DNA of 14,363 bases from Nocardia sp. NRRL S-836 (GTDB taxonomy: Bacteria > Actinomycetota > Actinomycetes > Mycobacteriales > Pseudonocardiaceae), in the NCBI RefSeq assembly GCF_001279525.1, contig NZ_LGDY01000155.1:1-14363 (forward strand), given 5' to 3'. A program made the position numbers and the translations under genes. The notes beneath the pieces are model-generated. The model did no database searches. It was not told the DNA's origin and was given only the letters and a program-made list of their open reading frames with translations. Positions 13,815 to 14,363 of this stretch are shown here, in pieces (position 1 is the stretch's first letter; the number at the start of each line of letters is the position of its first letter).

Positions 13815-14067
13815 GTGCCCGTTGGCATCCACGAGCCAGGGACGGACCAGTTCGATCTCGCCGTCAACTACGGCGGTTTGACCTACAGCATGTTCTTCGG
13901 CGGCTGCCCAAAACTGCACGCCTTTGCCGTCCGCACCGCCGCCTCGAGGCACCCTGCGTTGCCCCGCGTGCAGTGCGGCCGAGCACGACGCGGGAACGGT
14001 CTACGCCTGGACGGTTAACCTCGCGGCCTACGAGCTCAACGCACCTGGACTAGAGCCGCACGCCTGA
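13815..14067 (+). pseudogene. Zinc-ribbon hypothetical gene with a +1 frameshift
   Basis: GTG 13815 begins VPVGIHEPGTDQFDLAVNYG and continues LTYSMFFGGCPKLHAFAVRT. After AAS (near 13952) the sense moves by one base: GTLRCPACSAAEHDAGTVYA and WTVNLAAYELNAPGLEPHA, ending at TGA 14065-14067. With one base removed the product would be about 84 residues, with a Cys in the first half and a CxxC in the second, a likely small zinc ribbon. The unshifted frame ends at TAA 14016-14018 with an Arg-rich tail. The start has no strong ribosome-binding site, but a stop at 13803-13805 bounds the frame. It could be a real pseudogene or an indel error. The family is not recognised. Confidence 0.6.
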
Positions 14068-14265
14068 ATAAGTGACACCTGCGCGCCGCTCTATGACCCG
14101 CCAGCCCGTGCGGTCACATGTCGATTGCGCTCATCCGCAATTTCGAGCTCAACACCAAACAGCACGTGGGTGCGCAACTGCAGCGCACATCGTGTGCGGG
14201 ACGAACTGCAGCCCGTCAATACCGATCTGCATGAAACCATTTCACCTGATACTGGAGGATCAACC

Positions 14266-14363
14266 ATGGCTGGTGAGACGACGATCACGGTGGTCGGGAA
14301 CCTGACTGCCGACCCCGAACTGCGCTTCACCCAGAGCGGTGCCGCGGTGGCGTCCTTCACGGT
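14266..14363 (+). CDS. ssb: Single-stranded DNA-binding protein, N-terminal part (runs off window)
   Basis: ATG 14266, with GGAGG at 14254-14258, begins [20 protein letters not shown] and continues [12 protein letters not shown] before the window ends. TxxGNLTxDPELRFTxSGxAVAxF is the hallmark first strands of the SSB OB-fold. SSB coats single-stranded DNA in replication, recombination and repair. Plasmids and conjugative elements often carry an extra copy, and the surrounding accessory genes here (no rpsF, rpsR or rplI before it) favour a mobile-element copy over the chromosomal one. A 6-bp hairpin (ATTGCG-CTCATC-CGCAAT, 14124-14141) lies in the 198-nt leader. Confidence 0.93.
   Translation, partial: MAGETTITVVGNLTADPELRFTQSGAAVASFT

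Noticed and set aside
1..14363. CRISPR array, rRNA, integrase attachment repeats, conjugation genes
   Set aside because: I found no regularly spaced repeats, no rRNA-like sequence, no paired att-like direct repeats and no relaxase, FtsK/Tra or Rep motifs.

Overview
The window is GC-rich with frequent GTG/TTG starts, GTGA/ATGA stop-start overlaps and purine-rich ribosome-binding sites. This fits a high-GC actinobacterium, perhaps Pseudonocardiales, though that rank is a guess. There is no rRNA, complete tRNA or core housekeeping operon. The content is small actinobacterial hypotheticals, cysteine-rich proteins, mobile-element debris and, at the right edge, the start of an ssb gene. This suggests a plasmid, an integrative element or an accessory island.

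Layout. (1) 1-1627: the end of one gene, an intact cysteine-rich hypothetical coupled to it, and a coupled downstream gene wrecked by stops and frameshifts. (2) 1636-3250: a terminator-like hairpin, a small hypothetical, and a PP-loop (PAPS-reductase-like) ATPase. (3) 3251-7054: a decayed stretch, then a tightly packed plus-strand run of hypotheticals (3602, 3844, 5148, 5771, 6300, 6407), several with cysteine clusters. (4) 7243-8655: a broken DUF2493/YspA-like gene whose 3' end runs into a minus-strand remnant of a Tn554-like transposase pair (large recombinase plus TnpC/DUF6262-like). (5) 8894-10286: a MarR-type regulator and an intact DUF4326 protein. (6) 10397-12263: a stand-alone ChlI-like domain protein and two hypotheticals. 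(7) 12507-14067: a frameshifted second DUF4326 copy, two same-frame small ORFs separated by one amber codon, and a frameshifted zinc-ribbon gene. (8) 14266 onward: ssb.

The most interesting non-coding signal is a repeated element of about 100 nt, ending in a long hairpin, found before the genes at 11109 and 13815; a diverged copy of its 5' part lies before 13003. The two full stems differ by a compensatory base-pair change. About half a dozen genes are visibly broken, so either the region is decaying or the assembly carries indel errors. No known complete defence or conjugation system is visible. The functions of most intact genes cannot be named from sequence alone.
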